Source of the DNA: Bdellovibrionales bacterium
GTDB lineage: Bacteria; Bdellovibrionota; Bdellovibrionia; Bdellovibrionales; Bdellovibrionaceae
Assembly (NCBI GenBank): GCA_018266295.1
Contig: JAFEAQ010000004.1
Span: 620,001 to 684,000 of the forward strand
DNA length: 64,000 bases
Reading direction: 5' to 3'
Position numbers and translations under genes: made by a program. A model generated the notes under the pieces. It searched no databases and had not been told where the DNA came from. It was given only the letters and a program-made list of their open reading frames with translations. This document shows, piece by piece, positions 17,381 through 26,146 of this stretch; the first letter of the stretch is position 1, and each line of letters begins with the position of its first letter.

Positions 17381-18664
17381 ATGGAAAAACAATACTTGTC
17401 AGGCTTTGGAAATCACTTTTCGTCAGAGGCACGCCCTCATGCATTGCCACTAAATCAAAACTCTCCGCAGGTTGCACCGCAGGGACTTTATGCTGAACAA
17501 CTGAGTGGCACGGCCTTCACCGCACCACGTGCTCACAATTTGGCAAGCTGGCTTTATCGTATTCGTCCTTCTGTTATGCACAAACCCTTTGTGCCGATGA
17601 AAGAGCTGACTGAGAAGACTCTTTTCAAGCCAAAACACATTAATCCAAATCAAATGCGTTGGAATCCGCTTCCACTTCCTGCAGCTCCGCAAGATTTCGT
17701 TGAAAGCTTGCGCACTGTTTGCGGCATCGGTTCTGCTATTGAGCAAAGAGGTCTGCATATTCACCTCTATGCATTCAATAAAGTGATGGGTTCTCGTTAC
17801 TTCATGGATGCCGATGGTGACATGATGTTTGTGCTGCAGTCGGGATCTATTCAGGTGAAAACTGAAATGGGGATCATCGATGCGGAACCGGGCGAGATCG
17901 TGGTTGTTCCACGCGGTGTGAAGTTTCAAGTAAATCCATTGTCATCTGTTTGCCGTGGTTATGTCGGTGAAAACTTTGGTGCGCCTTTCCGTTTGCCGGA
18001 TTTGGGCCCGATCGGTGCTAATGGTCTTGCACATCCTCGTCACTTTGAAACTCCGCACGCGGCCTTCGAAGATATCGAAGCTAAGATCGAGTTGATCGGT
18101 AAGTTCTCTGATCAGCTATGGAGTGCAGAGATGAATCACTCACCACTCGATGTTGTTGCTTGGCACGGGAACTATGTTCCATTCAAGTACGATCTTCGTA
18201 AATTCAACACCATCAACACTGTGAGCTTTGACCATCCGGATCCTTCGATCTTTACAGTTCTGACTTCACCAAGTGATACGCTTGGAACTGCGAACGTGGA
18301 TTTTGTGATCTTCCCGCCACGTTGGATGGTGGGTGAACACACCTTCCGTCCGCCGTACTTCCATCGTAATTGCATGAGCGAGTACATGGGTCTGATCTAT
18401 GGCGTGTACGACGCAAAGACCAGCGGTGGCTTTGTTCCTGGTGGAGGCAGCTTACATAACTTCTATTCAGCTCACGGACCTGATGCTGATACGTTTGAAA
18501 AAGCGAGCAGCGCAGACTTGAAGCCGCACAAACTTGAAAACACTTTGGCGTTCATGTTTGAAAGCCGTGCTCCTTATATGCTGACAGACTTTGCTATGCA
18601 GAAGGATTTCCTCCAAGAGGATTATCAAGACTGCTGGCAGGGTTTTAAAAAGAACTTCAAGTAA
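17381..18664 (+). CDS. hmgA: Homogentisate 1,2-dioxygenase
   Basis: Opens the homogentisate ring to maleylacetoacetate using Fe(II) and O2. The ATG at 17381 gives the family N-terminus '[13 protein letters not shown]'; a GTG at 17357 would add eight residues and cannot be excluded. About 427 residues, close to the usual length. The C-terminal region has the conserved '[20 protein letters not shown]' and '[10 protein letters not shown]' segments holding the iron His and Glu ligands, and '[15 protein letters not shown]'. The stop overlaps the phosphopantetheinyl transferase start (TAATG). Partners maiA and fahA lie at 0.4-3.5 kb. Confidence 0.93.
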   Translation: MEKQYLSGFGNHFSSEARPHALPLNQNSPQVAPQGLYAEQLSGTAFTAPRAHNLASWLYRIRPSVMHKPFVPMKELTEKTLFKPKHINPNQMRWNPLPLPAAPQDFVESLRTVCGIGSAIEQRGLHIHLYAFNKVMGSRYFMDADGDMMFVLQSGSIQVKTEMGIIDAEPGEIVVVPRGVKFQVNPLSSVCRGYVGENFGAPFRLPDLGPIGANGLAHPRHFETPHAAFEDIEAKIELIGKFSDQLWSAEMNHSPLDVVAWHGNYVPFKYDLRKFNTINTVSFDHPDPSIFTVLTSPSDTLGTANVDFVIFPPRWMVGEHTFRPPYFHRNCMSEYMGLIYGVYDAKTSGGFVPGGGSLHNFYSAHGPDADTFEKASSADLKPHKLENTLAFMFESRAPYMLTDFAMQKDFLQEDYQDCWQGFKKNFK

Positions 18665-19344
18665 TGTTAGCCTTTGAAACCGGAGACTCTCAGCAAAAGT
18701 ATCTTTTGCAGGTTCATCAGTTCGCTACGGACTTCAGTGAGCCTGCGGAGTCTTTTCTGAATTTGGAAGAGATCACTTACGTCGGCACACTCAGTAATGA
18801 AAAGCGCAAAAATGAATACCTGCAGACACGCTTTGTGCTCAAGAATCTTTTAGCGAAGTATATGGGATTAAGTCCCAATGTCATTCAATTCAAAAAGGTC
18901 GGTGAGGGCAAGCCGGTTCTGATGAATCCCACTGTACACCTTGATTTCAATATCTCCCACAGTGCTGAATACTTCGCGATCGCCCTCACTGAAAAAGGTG
19001 AGGTCGGTGTTGATATTGAGCAAATTCGCCAACCTCAGCATCTGACTCAGATCGCGGAGAAGTTCTTTTCGCCACCTGAAACAGATTTGATTAAACAAGA
19101 AGCGGATCCGGCAAAGCAAACCGAGATCTTCGCCAAGTTCTGGTCCGGCAAAGAGGCCCTTGTCAAAACTGTTGGCGGTGGTGTCTTTAAGAATGTTCAC
19201 GAAGTTTTGGTCGATGAGACCAGCTGGAAAATAAAAAGGCTTCCGTTGGAATTCGGAAGCCTTTCAGATTGGGATCTACAGTTTTTTGAAGCTGTTCCCG
19301 GTTACACTTGCAGTGTCGCTTTTAAGTCTAGTGTAAGTTCTTAA
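18664..19344 (+). CDS. Sfp-type 4'-phosphopantetheinyl transferase
   Basis: Transfers the phosphopantetheine arm from CoA to a conserved serine of carrier proteins. 226 residues in two similar halves, as in Sfp. The motifs are complete: 'NISHSAEYFAIAL', magnesium-binding 'GVDIEQI' (Asp117, Glu119) and 'WSGKEALVK' (Trp160, Lys163, Glu164, Lys168). The start codon overlaps the hmgA stop by one base, so it is co-translated with homogentisate dioxygenase. It lies about 1.3 kb from the biosynthetic operon with two carrier proteins (20.6-33 kb) and is the obvious candidate to activate them; this is inference from position. It overlaps the 3' end of the convergent lipoprotein gene by 17 bases. Confidence 0.9.
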   Translation: MLAFETGDSQQKYLLQVHQFATDFSEPAESFLNLEEITYVGTLSNEKRKNEYLQTRFVLKNLLAKYMGLSPNVIQFKKVGEGKPVLMNPTVHLDFNISHSAEYFAIALTEKGEVGVDIEQIRQPQHLTQIAEKFFSPPETDLIKQEADPAKQTEIFAKFWSGKEALVKTVGGGVFKNVHEVLVDETSWKIKRLPLEFGSLSDWDLQFFEAVPGYTCSVAFKSSVSS

Positions 19345-20467
19345 GCTTATCGGTTACTTTGTTACCGATTGCCATAATCTTTTCGCCTTCTTCAGTGTGA
19401 GAGCAACCAACATGTGATGGTGCTGCGCCAGCAAGAAGAACACCGCCCTGAGAATTATCATCGTAAGGGAAGCGAGCTTTCAAAGTCGCAATAGTCGCTT
19501 TACGTTTAGCAATGCTTGCTTTCAAGTCTGTCATTGCAGCTCTTTCAGCAGTTGCAGAAGACGGCAAGTAGATCAGCATTTTGTCAGCGACATCGCTTAC
19601 GTTTTCATACATTTTAAGAGCTTTTTTAGCACTCTCGTAAATGTACCAATTGCCTTCTTCAGTTGGCACGTATTTCAGAACGCCAGCTGCAGAAGCATCT
19701 TTCAAAGTTGCTTCGATCGTGATCTCTTCAAGGAAGTAGTGCAGAAGCAAGTTGTCTTGAGCATTTGCGAATCTTGCGAACGGCAAAGCGATCTTTTGGT
19801 ATTTTTCAAACATACCCAAAGATTTATCTGAATCAATATCATCAACGATAGTTGCAGAAATCGAATATTCCGCTCTCATTGCTTCATCGCTGTAACCTGT
19901 TTCAACCGCACGAAGCATGAACAAGTGATGCATGAATTCGTGAACAAGAGTCCATCTATTTGTATTTTCACGAACGATGATCGCAGCGCCATCATGAAGT
20001 GAAGGGAAGAAGGTAGAATCTTTCTTCGGCAAATAGAGACCCAGGATAACCTGGCCTTCTGGTAAATCTTTATTGGAAGACTTCCATTTATCAGAGATAT
20101 CTGAAGGCATTGTCTGCGCGCCAGAGAATAAGCTTGAAGAGCAAAGGTTGGTCGGGATCAATTCAGACTTATAAACAGTCGCACCCGTCATGTTAACGAA
20201 ATGAAGAGTTTCATCAACACTTGATGTAGATACTGCTGCCAAGTAGTTCAAGTTGAACTCTTTATCGAAGTAAGCCTGAGCCGTTTTAGAAGTACCCAAG
20301 GCGCTATAATCAGCAGTGCCACCTTCAGTTAAAGAGAACTGACAACTAAATGTGTTCATCCCTTTCGGTGCAGTTAGATTTTTGCCGTCGTCGGAGCTGC
20401 TTGAACAAGCGACGATAGAACTCAAAACAATTCCCGTTACCAGGAACTTCCCCATAACCCCAGACAT
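19328..20467 (-). CDS. Lipoprotein with HExxH zinc-protease motif
   Basis: 379 residues. The ATG at 20467 has AAGGAG upstream; a lipobox 'SSIVAC' places Cys at about residue 21, followed by a Ser-rich spacer. Near residue 180 is 'TLVHEFMHHLF', an HExxH motif typical of zinc metallopeptidases, with 'GYSDE' about fifteen residues later as a possible third-ligand region. The rest is largely helical. It follows the biosynthetic operon on the same strand after a 140-base gap with its own ribosome site, so membership of that operon is uncertain. Family not identified. Confidence 0.7.
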   Translation of the reverse strand: MSGVMGKFLVTGIVLSSIVACSSSSDDGKNLTAPKGMNTFSCQFSLTEGGTADYSALGTSKTAQAYFDKEFNLNYLAAVSTSSVDETLHFVNMTGATVYKSELIPTNLCSSSLFSGAQTMPSDISDKWKSSNKDLPEGQVILGLYLPKKDSTFFPSLHDGAAIIVRENTNRWTLVHEFMHHLFMLRAVETGYSDEAMRAEYSISATIVDDIDSDKSLGMFEKYQKIALPFARFANAQDNLLLHYFLEEITIEATLKDASAAGVLKYVPTEEGNWYIYESAKKALKMYENVSDVADKMLIYLPSSATAERAAMTDLKASIAKRKATIATLKARFPYDDNSQGGVLLAGAAPSHVGCSHTEEGEKIMAIGNKVTDKLKNLH

Positions 20468-20608
20468 AGTGTCTCCTTAATATTGTGGAAAGGGTTATAG
20501 CTGAAAAGCGCCGAAAATTGTTATTTTTTAACCCCCGCGAAGCTTTTTACAAAAGTGTCAGGGGTTTATACAGAGTGAATTATTTCTAAAAGACGCAATT
20601 CCGCAGGG

Positions 20609-21865
20609 TTAGCGGTTCCATTTAAGGCCGATTTGGCCGCTGGCTCTCTCGAGGGCAGAGAGTTCTTGAGTGTTGTCTCCGAAGCTATAGTTCGCCTCGG
20701 CAAAGAAGGTCCAAGCATCGCCCACGGCCGTATCCCAAGCCAGCTGCACCGTAGAGGATTGGTCGGTCAGAGACTGGATATAACGAAGGAAGACGTTGTT
20801 ATTCTGAATAAAGAGATCGGGCATTCGCAAAGAGGCATAGCCATAGTGCTGCCCTAAGAGCTCGCGGCCCGAACCCAAGATACGTTTTAAGTTTTCATCG
20901 CCACGTGGGTGCTGAGGCACTGCCGATTGGAAAGCCGCCAGCATATCTTCCTGGGTCATACCGTAGGAGTTGTAAACGTACTCTAAACGGAAATCCACGC
21001 TGCCTTCCCAGCGAATCCCGCCGACAGCCAAAGTATTCCAAGTTTCAGTATTGCGAACATAAACCATGTCATAGAGAAGATCGGGCGAAATATCCGGCAT
21101 GTACTGGGCCGAACCATGAGTGTGACGGGCATCGAGGTAAATGCTAAAACCCGGAACGAGCTCAGTATTGAAATACTCGCCAACAAACGGAATGGTGTCG
21201 TCGATGGTTCCGCTCGCCACGCCAAGGTAATTCAAAGAATTTCGGCCCCGGTATTCAATCTTCACGACCCCTTTGGGCTTAAACTTTTGCTCGTAGATCC
21301 AGAACGACTGGCCGTTATTGATCGGCTCGGCGATGGTAATGACGCTCCAGCGGCTATTGGGGCTCCAATTCGCACGCAGCAGGAAGCGCCCATCTTCACG
21401 GTAAGTGTAAGAGCGCTGATCGCGGCGGAAGTGAAAGAACGGATTGGTCGGACTGATAAATTCGGCCGGTCCCCATTGATAGTTCTGAAGGCCCCCTGCC
21501 AGAGTCAGGCGGCGAGTGGCATCGCCTTCAAGATAAGCCTCGGGAAGAGAGGCTTCGCCCGTGACGGTGGTCTTAGTTTCATCCGTATCAAGATAGTGAT
21601 ATTGGTTCGCCCACCCCTGAAAGCGGGGGCGGAAGACCCAACGTGTGCCGTTTTTCCAAGTGTATTTTGTATTGATTCGGAGGTCTGATTGAAAGCGAGC
21701 TTTTGGATTATCTAAGCGGCGGCCAGTCGGGTCGATCAGGCTTTCCTGATCTTGTTCCATACCTTGAACAGAGTTGTACCACTCGATATCCCAGCGAAAG
21801 CTCTGTGCAGCGGCTGGAAGCGTCGCACACAAGAGCAGGGCTAGAATAATCGAGTTTCTAAACAT
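20609..21865 (-). CDS. Outer-membrane beta-barrel protein at the end of the biosynthetic/export operon
   Basis: 418 residues with a Sec signal peptide ('LPAAAQ-SF', about residue 21). The mature part has repeating amphipathic strands rich in Trp, Tyr and Arg, and ends 'GQIGLKWNR', compatible with a barrel strand. It starts inside the last codons of the preceding permease (8-base overlap), so it is translationally coupled to the Lol-like exporter. A likely role is the outer-membrane end of the export path, for insertion or surface display of the lipid product. This is inferred from position; no named family is recognised. Confidence 0.7.
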   Translation of the reverse strand: MFRNSIILALLLCATLPAAAQSFRWDIEWYNSVQGMEQDQESLIDPTGRRLDNPKARFQSDLRINTKYTWKNGTRWVFRPRFQGWANQYHYLDTDETKTTVTGEASLPEAYLEGDATRRLTLAGGLQNYQWGPAEFISPTNPFFHFRRDQRSYTYREDGRFLLRANWSPNSRWSVITIAEPINNGQSFWIYEQKFKPKGVVKIEYRGRNSLNYLGVASGTIDDTIPFVGEYFNTELVPGFSIYLDARHTHGSAQYMPDISPDLLYDMVYVRNTETWNTLAVGGIRWEGSVDFRLEYVYNSYGMTQEDMLAAFQSAVPQHPRGDENLKRILGSGRELLGQHYGYASLRMPDLFIQNNNVFLRYIQSLTDQSSTVQLAWDTAVGDAWTFFAEANYSFGDNTQELSALERASGQIGLKWNR

Positions 21866-23174
21866 AAGTTAAGTTTTCAGCAGTGCTATTTTTAAGAGTT
21901 GAACGGCACACAATCCATGTAGTCACGGCCGCCAAAAGACTCAAGAAAATAAAGCTAAAAACATAAAGATTCGGGCTAATAAGAATTTGGAAAGGGACAG
22001 GCTCAACAAGAACGCCGGCTTTGTAAACGATACCCACTCCATTGAGGATCAAGGTTCCCACAATAGCAATGATGCTTCCGATCACTCCGCCAATAAACGA
22101 CAGAGTCACGGCTTCGCTCACGAAGATATACAAGATCTGTTTCGGCACGAAGCCGATACTGCGAAGAGTTCCGATTTCGCGCGTACGTTCTTTCACGAGC
22201 TTCATCATAGTGTTGAAGATAGAAAGACCTGCGATGGCTACGATGATTGAAACCACGAAGTTTCTGAAAACACCAAGAAGGCTCATCGTGCGGACGTACA
22301 TTTCACCGATGATATGGTTTTCCCAGCGGGACATGCGTTGTTGGAGCCCGGCTTTCTCGGCTGCAGCGTTGAATTCTTTGATGATGCCGTCGATGTAGCT
22401 GCCTTTTTCGATAAACTTCACAGTGATGTAACTGATATTCTTCGTGTTCATCAGTGTCTGAGCATCCTCAAGAGAGGTTGCGAGAAACTTATCGTCAATA
22501 TCTTTGTAAAGAGCGTCCATCAAGCCCACGACTTGCAGATCCAAAGCGTTTAATTGGCCTTCTGGCGTTGTGATGTTGAGTTGAATATCCGGAGAGCTGC
22601 AGTGGAAAGGGCGAACTTCCGGTTTATAACCTGCCACCGCATTCATCATCTTTACTTTTTGATCCGGAACGCAGCCCAGGATTTTACCGAGAGATTGCCC
22701 AACCAAGACCGTGTGCTGTTCTTTAAGAGGACTTCCGTAGAGAGCATTCCAGCCCCAGTCGGGCGCGCGGGTTTTTTCACCCTCAGCAAGGTCATAGCCA
22801 TAGCCGCGGAAGATCGTCGACGTCTTACCGTTCGTCACCATTCCGTTAATGGAAAGGAAGCGGTTGTAAGCATCGATTTTGTTTTTATACTGATCGAAGA
22901 ACTTTTTTACGAATTCTTGCTCAGAAGGAGTGACTTCGTACTTCCAAGGTTCTGCACGGCCTTCGGCATGGCGGAGGTTGAGGTTTTCAACCACCACATC
23001 TCCCCACATCATGCGCGAGCGGAAGGATTCTTGATAGATTCTTTCAACGTCCTTCATGTATCCCTGGAACATCACCAGAGAAATCAAGCCTGCAGCAAGA
23101 CTGATCGTCGCCGCCAAGCTTTGGCGCCAATGCAAGAACACATTTCTAAGGGCTATTTTTAACAGACTCTTCAT
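21858..23174 (-). CDS. ABC transporter permease, FtsX/LolC-MacB type (second of two)
   Basis: 438 residues. One N-terminal transmembrane helix (about 19-40), a large periplasmic domain of some 250 residues and three C-terminal helices, the layout of LolC/LolE/MacB permeases. The cytoplasmic coupling sequence 'LVKERTREIGTLRSIGF' after helix 2 is the FtsX-family signature. It overlaps the LolA-like gene upstream and the outer-membrane protein downstream. With the other permease at 23920-25221 it would form a LolCE-like heterodimer driven by the ATPase at 25218-25901. Confidence 0.87.
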   Translation of the reverse strand: MKSLLKIALRNVFLHWRQSLAATISLAAGLISLVMFQGYMKDVERIYQESFRSRMMWGDVVVENLNLRHAEGRAEPWKYEVTPSEQEFVKKFFDQYKNKIDAYNRFLSINGMVTNGKTSTIFRGYGYDLAEGEKTRAPDWGWNALYGSPLKEQHTVLVGQSLGKILGCVPDQKVKMMNAVAGYKPEVRPFHCSSPDIQLNITTPEGQLNALDLQVVGLMDALYKDIDDKFLATSLEDAQTLMNTKNISYITVKFIEKGSYIDGIIKEFNAAAEKAGLQQRMSRWENHIIGEMYVRTMSLLGVFRNFVVSIIVAIAGLSIFNTMMKLVKERTREIGTLRSIGFVPKQILYIFVSEAVTLSFIGGVIGSIIAIVGTLILNGVGIVYKAGVLVEPVPFQILISPNLYVFSFIFLSLLAAVTTWIVCRSTLKNSTAENLTYV

Positions 23175-23908
23175 CGGCTCAAGTTATTCACATTAAAGAG
23201 AGAAGCCGGAAGGGATTCTGCCTTTGGTTTAGTGTATTCAATGATACTGCGGTTCTTTGGGAACTTCGAATCCGTGATCGTCATTTTGCTGATGAATGCA
23301 AAAGTCTTACCTTCTGCCGTCATTTTGTTATTGTATTCAAACTCCGCTACTTTGAATGGAGTTCCTTGCAAAGTCATGAACTCAGCCTTCAATGCGAGTT
23401 TTGACTTTTTAGAGATCCAGTACTTAATTTGATCGTAAGTCACTTGGTTCGATTTTGCTTTCAGCATCAAGACCGTGGCGTCTTCGCCGTTTATTTTTTC
23501 GCTGCCGGCATCTTTGGCATCGTAGTCACGAGCATAGTTCGTAGAAGCGATATCGCCATTTGCCGCTTGGCCGGAAAGTTTCTGACGGGCAGAGATTGAA
23601 ACCGGTTTGCGCAAGCTTGGCTTAAAGAACCACATATTGCGGTCATTGAATAAGAAGACTTCGCCTTTGTTGCGGGCCGGAGTCAGAGCTTCAACGTTGG
23701 CGTCATTGCCTTTTGCTTTAATCGTGAATGTTCTTTCGCTCTTATCGCCATCTTCTTCAGTGATGATTTTTGCATCCCAAACAACGCCGTCTTTCAAGCC
23801 ACCACGAGCGCGATCGCTGACTTTTAGAAGCTCAGCCGCACTTTCAGCTGCGACAGAGTGAAGCGAGTAACCTAAAGTGATTGCACAAAGAATAACTAAC
23901 TTTTTCAT
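23171..23908 (-). CDS. LolA-like outer-membrane lipoprotein-sorting/lipid-carrier protein
   Basis: About 245 residues with a Sec signal peptide ('LHSVAAES'). The mature domain resembles the LolA/LolB half-barrel family ('outer membrane lipoprotein-sorting protein'): 'SERTFTIKAKGNDANVEALTP', 'LFNDRNMWFFKPSLRKPV', 'KYWISKKSKLALKAEFM'. The ATG at 23908 is chosen over a GTG at 23920 that overlaps the upstream stop (TAGTG). It sits between two permease genes of the same transporter, so it probably accepts a lipid from that permease pair and carries it across the periplasm. Aryl polyene clusters are known to encode LolA-like proteins in the same way. Confidence 0.82.
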   Translation of the reverse strand: MKKLVILCAITLGYSLHSVAAESAAELLKVSDRARGGLKDGVVWDAKIITEEDGDKSERTFTIKAKGNDANVEALTPARNKGEVFLFNDRNMWFFKPSLRKPVSISARQKLSGQAANGDIASTNYARDYDAKDAGSEKINGEDATVLMLKAKSNQVTYDQIKYWISKKSKLALKAEFMTLQGTPFKVAEFEYNNKMTAEGKTFAFISKMTITDSKFPKNRSIIEYTKPKAESLPASLFNVNNLSR

Positions 23909-23919
23909 AAACACTCTCA

Positions 23920-25221
23920 CTAGTTTGCCTGTTGTAAAAGGTGAATAATCGGCTTGTTAACAAGTTTCTTGGAAACAACGTATGCACAAATAAGACAAAT
24001 AATCATAATCGGAATCGCCAAGATGAAACAGAACCAAGTATCCGGATTCATCATAAACTGCATGTCGCCGGCGATGCCTGGGGGGTCGAAACGGATATTC
24101 ATTGAATTCATCACTAGGGCTATTGCCTGCGCCAGAATGTAACCGAAAACCAAACTGATTGCTGTTAGGAACAGACTCTCGAGTGTGAATAGCCAGGCTG
24201 TCTGTGCATTTGTGAATCCAATCGCGCGCAAAGTTCCGATTTCGCGAACACGCTCAAGAATTCCGATGGTCATGGAGTTCACGATCGAAAGGGCGACGGC
24301 ACTAAAAATCAAGAAGATAAAAAAGCCGGCCATGATATAAAGAAACCCGAGCGTTCCCACGTAAAAGAGACCTATTGAATCATCGTCAAAAGGAACTGTC
24401 TGGAAGTCAAAACCCGCAGCATCGATCTTTGTTTGGATCTTTTTCTGAACACTGCTGACGCTGGCTTCAGGATTCAAGTAGATCGCCAGGTAAGTTGCGC
24501 CGTCTGTTGCATAAAGGTTCTGCAGCACACTGAGTGGCGCAATGAGGCTCGTGTCTTCGGCCATCATCATACCGGTAGTATGTTTAAAACCTAAGTTCGC
24601 GTTGACGGCATTCAGATCGCCATCAAAAGTTCGGCCCGCAAGCTGAACATCTCTTTCAGCAACGGATAGATCCGTGAAAGGAGCTTTGCGGCCGATCAAT
24701 GTTCCTAGCTGCTTTGTTACAGAGATCGTTTCAGCAAGTGGTCCTTCGGCATCCTTGATTGAGGGCTCTTTTGAAGACGGCACCAATTCAGGAGTCCAAC
24801 GAACGACTTGTGGATGCGTTTGAATACGCTTTTCATCAGCCGGTGTAATGCCATAGGCAACAAAAGGAACGGATTTATTTCCATTGCTGAGAAGACCCAT
24901 CCCTTGAAGAACTGGGACTGTGAATTCAACCGCGGGTTCTTGTGCTGTGATATCGCGGATTTTCTGGATATCATCGGCACTCAGGTGGAACTTGCGAGGA
25001 TTATTGTAGAAGCCGTCCACTCCGCCTTTTTTATAAATGGCGATGTGACCCGTATGATTCACGTACACAGAGCTTGTGCGCATGAAGTGCTCTACGTAGA
25101 TGATGTAACCGCCTAAGAGGCAAAGACCTGTAAAGCCCGCGATGATCGCAATCCCGGTTGAAAAGCTGCGACGCTTGTTCTTCCAGAGATTGCGAAGGGC
25201 CATTTTACTAAACAACGTCAT
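23920..25221 (-). CDS. ABC transporter permease, FtsX/LolC-MacB type (first of two)
   Basis: 433 residues with one N-terminal helix (about 20-42), a periplasmic domain and three C-terminal helices. The coupling motif 'ILERVREIGTLRAIGF' matches the FtsX family and closely parallels 'KERTREIGTLRSIGF' of the second permease. It overlaps the ATPase stop by four bases (ATGA type). The two permeases differ enough in the periplasmic domain to suggest distinct LolC-like and LolE-like roles, but which is which cannot be read from the sequence. Confidence 0.88.
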   Translation of the reverse strand: MTLFSKMALRNLWKNKRRSFSTGIAIIAGFTGLCLLGGYIIYVEHFMRTSSVYVNHTGHIAIYKKGGVDGFYNNPRKFHLSADDIQKIRDITAQEPAVEFTVPVLQGMGLLSNGNKSVPFVAYGITPADEKRIQTHPQVVRWTPELVPSSKEPSIKDAEGPLAETISVTKQLGTLIGRKAPFTDLSVAERDVQLAGRTFDGDLNAVNANLGFKHTTGMMMAEDTSLIAPLSVLQNLYATDGATYLAIYLNPEASVSSVQKKIQTKIDAAGFDFQTVPFDDDSIGLFYVGTLGFLYIMAGFFIFLIFSAVALSIVNSMTIGILERVREIGTLRAIGFTNAQTAWLFTLESLFLTAISLVFGYILAQAIALVMNSMNIRFDPPGIAGDMQFMMNPDTWFCFILAIPIMIICLICAYVVSKKLVNKPIIHLLQQAN

Positions 25222-25901
25222 TCTGTGATCACTCCGTCTTGAATGCGGATGATACGGCCGACGCGATCAATAAGCTTTTCATCATGTGAGCAGAACAAGA
25301 AAGTAATGTGCTTCTTTTGATTGAGGTCCAAAAGAAGGTCGATGATCTTATGGCTTGTTTTGGAATCTAAGTTCGCGGTCGGTTCATCGGCAAGAACCAA
25401 TGTCGGATGAGTGACAAGGGCCCGAGCAATCGCCACGCGCTGGCGCTGACCACCTGAGAGTTTGTCCGGCGGGTAGTGGGCAAACTGCTCAAGCTCGACA
25501 TCTTTGAGGGCCGCAAGAACGCGGTTTTTTCTTTCTTCAGCGCTGACCTCAGGCTGAATCACCAGTGGCAGTTCGATGTTTTCATAAACATTGAGAACTG
25601 GAATCAAATTGAAGGATTGAAAGATAAAACCGATCTTGTGATTTCTGAGGGAGCTTTTTTGCACTTCGTCCAAGTGAGTGATGTCTTGGCCGTCGAAAAT
25701 GATTTGTCCGTTATCAGGTGAATCGATGCAACCGACGAGATTGAGAAGAGTACTTTTACCTGAACCTGATTTTCCGATGAGAGCTGTGAACTCACCTTTT
25801 TTGATCGAGAGATTCAGACCGCGCAATGCTGGGACGGTCGTCTCGCCCAGGTGATAAGTCTTAACAACGTTCTTTAAGGCGAGAATTTCATTTGCTTGCA
25901 T
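25218..25901 (-). CDS. LolD/MacB-type ABC transporter ATPase
   Basis: 227 residues with all ATPase motifs: Walker A 'GKSGSGKSTL' (about residue 42), Q-loop 'FIFQSFNLIPVLNVYENI', signature 'LSGGQRQRVAIARAL', Walker B plus D-loop 'LVLADEPTANLDS', and 'CSHDE' H-loop. The length and 'FNLIPVLNVYENIELPL' are typical of LolD/MacB/FtsE-type enzymes. It lies 8 bases downstream of the acyl carrier protein and overlaps the first permease, joining the biosynthetic and export halves of the operon. Confidence 0.93.
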   Translation of the reverse strand: MQANEILALKNVVKTYHLGETTVPALRGLNLSIKKGEFTALIGKSGSGKSTLLNLVGCIDSPDNGQIIFDGQDITHLDEVQKSSLRNHKIGFIFQSFNLIPVLNVYENIELPLVIQPEVSAEERKNRVLAALKDVELEQFAHYPPDKLSGGQRQRVAIARALVTHPTLVLADEPTANLDSKTSHKIIDLLLDLNQKKHITFLFCSHDEKLIDRVGRIIRIQDGVITE

Positions 25902-25909
25902 TGAGGTCC

Positions 25910-26137
25910 CTAAGTTTTGCTATTCATGACCGAGATCAGATCCCCCACTGTTTTCACCGGGATCAAATCCTCTTGGTTTAATCTAATATTAAAAGTGTTC
26001 TGGAGATCGATGACCATGTCAATGAGGATGAAAGAGTCGATAACCAGTTCTTGAAGGACTGCGTTGTCAGTGATCTTCTCTGAAGGAACACTCAAAATCT
26101 GGCTAATGCGAGTTTTAATCTTATTATTATCTAACAT
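25910..26137 (-). CDS. Acyl carrier protein
   Basis: 75 residues, acidic and helical, with the phosphopantetheine attachment Ser in 'ELVIDSFILIDMVIDLQ' (Ser34), the usual D-S-(L/F) motif, followed by 'FNIRLNQEDLIPVKTVGDLI' of helix 3. Length and motif match type II ACPs. It is one of two carriers in the operon; the other (28672-28926) pairs with the amino acid ligase, so this one probably carries the fatty acyl chain supplied by the AMP ligase. Activation by the nearby Sfp-type transferase is likely. Confidence 0.9.
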   Translation of the reverse strand: MLDNNKIKTRISQILSVPSEKITDNAVLQELVIDSFILIDMVIDLQNTFNIRLNQEDLIPVKTVGDLISVMNSKT

Positions 26138-26146
26138 GGTTCTACC

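Noticed and set aside
20520-20575. AACCCC...GGGGTT inverted repeat downstream of the outer-membrane protein
   Set aside because: The loop is long, the arms are imperfect and no U-tract follows on the minus strand, so an operon terminator cannot be supported.
20633-23162. Several plus-strand frames opposite the Lol-like genes
   Set aside because: They are antisense to genes with strong motifs and overlapping starts; their sequences are low in hydrophobic order and unlike any family.
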